From an uncultured Oscillospiraceae bacterium (GTDB taxonomy: Bacteria; Bacillota; Clostridia; Oscillospirales; Oscillospiraceae), in assembly GCA_900759385.1 (NCBI GenBank), contig CAAEUZ010000047.1:1-8648 (forward strand): a stretch of 8,648 bases of DNA, in the 5' to 3' direction. The translations under genes and the position numbers were made by a program. The notes below the pieces were generated by a model. It was not told the DNA's origin. It was given only the letters and a program-made list of their open reading frames with translations, and did no database searches. Position 1 is the first letter of the stretch; every line of letters starts with the position of its first letter. Shown piece by piece: positions 6,127 through 8,648 of the stretch.

Positions 6127-6221
6127 GAGGGATTTCTTTTTGTGCTTGCCAAAAAGAAACCCCTCAGACTCCAAAGAGAAAAGCGCTTTTGGTGCGGTAC
6201 GTACGAAAGGGTGCGGTGTTA
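6127..6221 (-). repeat. Intergenic repeat, copy 1 (upstream of argF)
   Basis: This segment matches 8554-8648 at 90 of 95 bases, with the first 66 bases (6127-6192) identical. It contains a hairpin with 16-base arms (GAGGGATTTCTTTTTG at 6127-6142 against CAAAAAGAAACCCCTC at 6150-6165, one mismatch), the palindrome AAAAGCGCTTTT (6179-6190), and a degenerate second stem (6199-6216). It is in the leader or intercistronic position of argF, about 70 bases from its start. It may extend right of 6221, but copy 2 is cut there by the window edge. Confidence 0.85.
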
Positions 6222-6408
6222 CCCGAGTTGGCTGTTACTCCGGGCTGTGTATCCCTGGTCGGCATACGACTCAGCCTCCAAAACCGCGGGTTTCGCTTCG
6301 CGGCCGCTTACGGGTTGTAAGTTTGGGCTGTACTGTAATGGTTGCCGGAACGTTCCGTCAGAACTTTGTAAGGGACGGCGTCCCCGACGTCCCGCCGTTG
6401 GACTATTG

Positions 6409-6470
6409 CCCACAGAGTGCCCGCGCGGAAGCGAGGGATACGCAGTCCGCGACGACGCGGTGCCTGTGGG
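6409..6470 (-). terminator. Imperfect stem-loop directly after argD
   Basis: CCCACAG (6409-6415) pairs with CTGTGGG (6464-6470). Beyond short bulges the stem continues with GC/GC and CCGCG (6421-6425) against CGCGG (6456-6460), about 14 pairs in all. On the minus strand it begins three bases after the argD TAA. There is no T-run, so it may stabilise the argB-argD transcript or give partial termination before argF. Confidence 0.45.
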
Positions 6471-6473
6471 TGA

Positions 6474-7636
<1,163 letters not shown>

Positions 7637-7640
<4 letters not shown>

Positions 7641-8494
7641 TTCTTCTCCCCCACCATCATGGTGCCGCTGCCTTCGTCCGTGAGCATCTCGAGCAGTATC
7701 GAGTGCGGGACGCGGCCGTCGAGTATGAATACCTTGTGCACCCCGCAGAGCAGGGCCTCAATGCAGCTCTCCACCTTGGGGATCATGCCGCCTTTTATAA
7801 CGCCCTGGCGGAAGAGCTCCGTGGCGTCGTTTATGTCCGCCACGTGGACCAGGGAAGCCCTGTCGTCCGGGTCGAGCATGATTCCCGGCACGTCGGTCAT
7901 GGAGATAAGGCACTCCGCGCCCATCGCGCCGGAGATCTGCGCGGCCATGGTGTCCGCGTTGATGTTGTACACGTTCCCCTCCGCGTCGCAGCCCACGCTG
8001 CTCACGACGGGGATATAGCCCTTTTCGAGCAGGTCTGTTATGGGCTGGGTGTTCACGTGGGTGATCTGGCCCACGTAGCCGAGCTCGGCATTGCGCGGCC
8101 TGGCCTCCACCATGCGTCCGTCTATGCCGCAGATGCCCATGGCCTTGCCGCCGGTGGCCTCGATGAGGTTGACGAGGCTCTTGCCAACCTTGCCGGCCAG
8201 CACCATCTGCACCACGCCGGCGGTCTCCTTGTCCGTGACGCGCAGCCCGTTGACGAACTTGCTCTCCACGCCCATCCTGGTGAGCACATCGTTGATATCC
8301 GGCCCGCCGCCGTGCACGAGCACCACCCGCACGCCGACCAGCTGCAGGAGCACGATGTCCTCCATGACCTTGGCCTTGAGCTCTTCGTTCTCCATGGCGT
8401 GCCCGCCGTACTTGATAACGACCACGCGGTTCCAGTACTGCTGGATATAGGGCAGGGCCTCGACCAGCACCTGGGCTCTGTTCATATTGTCCAC
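7637..8494 (-). CDS. argB: N-acetylglutamate kinase, probably arginine-sensitive type
   Basis: This kinase phosphorylates N-acetyl-L-glutamate with ATP, the second step of arginine synthesis. Motifs of the amino-acid kinase fold are present: Lys-28 in VVIKYGG, HGGGP (61-65), substrate-binding NGLRVTD (82-88), NINAD (177-181), and KGGMIPKVE (234-242) with its lysines. The N-terminal helix AQVLVEALPYIQQYW before the first strand and the C-terminal DGRVPHSILLEMLTDEGSGT resemble arginine-inhibited enzymes and are lacking in the short E. coli type, so feedback inhibition is inferred. I prefer the GTG at 8494 (285 residues) because GAGG lies eight bases upstream. The GTG at 8503 overlaps that ribosome binding site, and the ATG at 8485 is 17 bases from it. 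The stop overlaps argD. argC and argJ would be expected upstream, off-window. Confidence 0.95.
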
Positions 8495-8524
8495 TGTATA
8501 CACCTCGAATGATAATGGTTATGA

Positions 8525-8541
8525 CGGGGACAGAGTCCCCG
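8525..8541 (-). other. Small GC stem-loop in the argB leader
   Basis: CGGGGAC (8525-8531) pairs with GTCCCCG (8535-8541) around AGA. It lies between repeat copy 2 and the argB ribosome binding site. In the same relative place before argF there is a different small GC hairpin (6102-6118), so position but not sequence is shared. The following bases on the minus strand (TCATAACC) are not a T-run. Confidence 0.5.
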
Positions 8542-8553
8542 GTGGCTTTTCCC

Positions 8554-8648
8554 GAGGGATTTCTTTTTGTGCTTGCCAAAAAGAAACCCCTCAGACTCCA
8601 AAGAGAAAAGCGCTTTTGGCGCGATACGCACCAAAGGGTGCGTTGTTA
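8554..8648 (-). repeat. Intergenic repeat, copy 2 (upstream of argB), cut by window edge
   Basis: This is the second copy of the element at 6127-6221, in the same orientation relative to its downstream arg gene. It has the same 16-base-arm hairpin (8554-8569 with 8577-8592) and AAAAGCGCTTTT palindrome. Here the second stem is perfect: ACGCACC (8626-8632) with GGTGCGT (8637-8643) and loop AAAG. The five differences from copy 1 all lie in the last 29 bases. It ends about 60 bases before the argB start and probably continues past the window. Confidence 0.85.

Larger units (their letters stand above)
6057..6473. other. Intergenic region argD-argF: repeat, hairpins, no gene
   Basis: This 417-base gap holds, from left to right, the argF ribosome binding site, an AT-rich stretch (6076-6101), a small hairpin (CGCCGG at 6102-6107 with CCGGCG at 6113-6118), repeat copy 1 (6127-6221), a GC-rich stretch with a short hairpin (GGGAC-GGC-GTCCC, 6372-6384), and a stem-loop just after argD (6409-6470). 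Open frames here have no ribosome binding site or protein-like composition. I see no tRNA or convincing ArgR box. The AT-rich stretch could hold the argF promoter, but no clear -35/-10 pair stands out. Confidence 0.6.

Noticed and set aside
6057..6152. N-terminal extension of argF by 32 residues
   Set aside because: The extension translates the intergenic repeat. A good ribosome binding site and the usual family start are at 6056.
6139..6165. Intrinsic terminator formed by the T-rich arm of the repeat
   Set aside because: The T-run is inside the stem rather than after it, on both strands, so it does not fit a standard terminator.
6222..6470. tRNA or small RNA gene in the argD-argF gap
   Set aside because: I found no cloverleaf, anticodon arm or clear promoter-terminator pair; only short hairpins.
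8495..8579. Frame beginning with the same peptide (MASTKRNPSG) as the argF extension
   Set aside because: The shared peptide is only the translated DNA repeat. Downstream the frame is an arginine-rich shadow of argB.

Overview
This window looks like the chromosome of a GC-rich Firmicute, most plausibly a gut clostridium of the Oscillospirales/Ruminococcaceae type. That placement is inference, drawn from strong AGGAG or GAGGTG ribosome binding sites, the codon style, an XRE regulator with a helical-repeat tail, an OmpR/PhoB two-component pair and an argB-argD-argF cluster. No 16S rRNA or other taxonomic marker is present. The IS30 end at the left edge is visibly more AT-rich than its surroundings.

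Layout. Bases 1 to about 683 are the 5' end of an IS30-family insertion sequence, whose transposase runs off the left edge. It abuts the stop codon of a minus-strand XRE-type regulator (684-1655). A 207-base divergent promoter region rich in inverted repeats separates that regulator from a small, very acidic exported protein (1863-2219). Next come a response regulator (2325-3002) and a histidine kinase (2999-4129) that overlap by four bases. The kinase converges on a minus-strand remnant (4166-4838) which has lost its proper N-terminus and is probably a pseudogene.

The right half is arginine biosynthesis, all on the minus strand, so transcription runs right to left: argB (7637-8494), then argD overlapping it by four bases (6474-7640), then a 417-base intergenic stretch, then argF (5067-6056) ending in a 16-bp stem-loop. 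ArgB phosphorylates N-acetylglutamate. ArgD makes N-acetylornithine two steps later. ArgF converts ornithine to citrulline. The missing steps (argC, argJ) would be expected to the right of the window.

The most notable unexplained structure is a 95-base repeat in two copies, 6127-6221 upstream of argF and 8554-8648 upstream of argB. The first 66 bases are identical, and both copies carry the same 16-bp-arm hairpin in the same orientation relative to the arg genes. It could be a dispersed intergenic repeat or a shared RNA leader element. Second in interest is the small acidic exported protein next to the two-component system. No tRNA, rRNA, CRISPR array or origin was seen. I did not find a convincing new multi-gene system.
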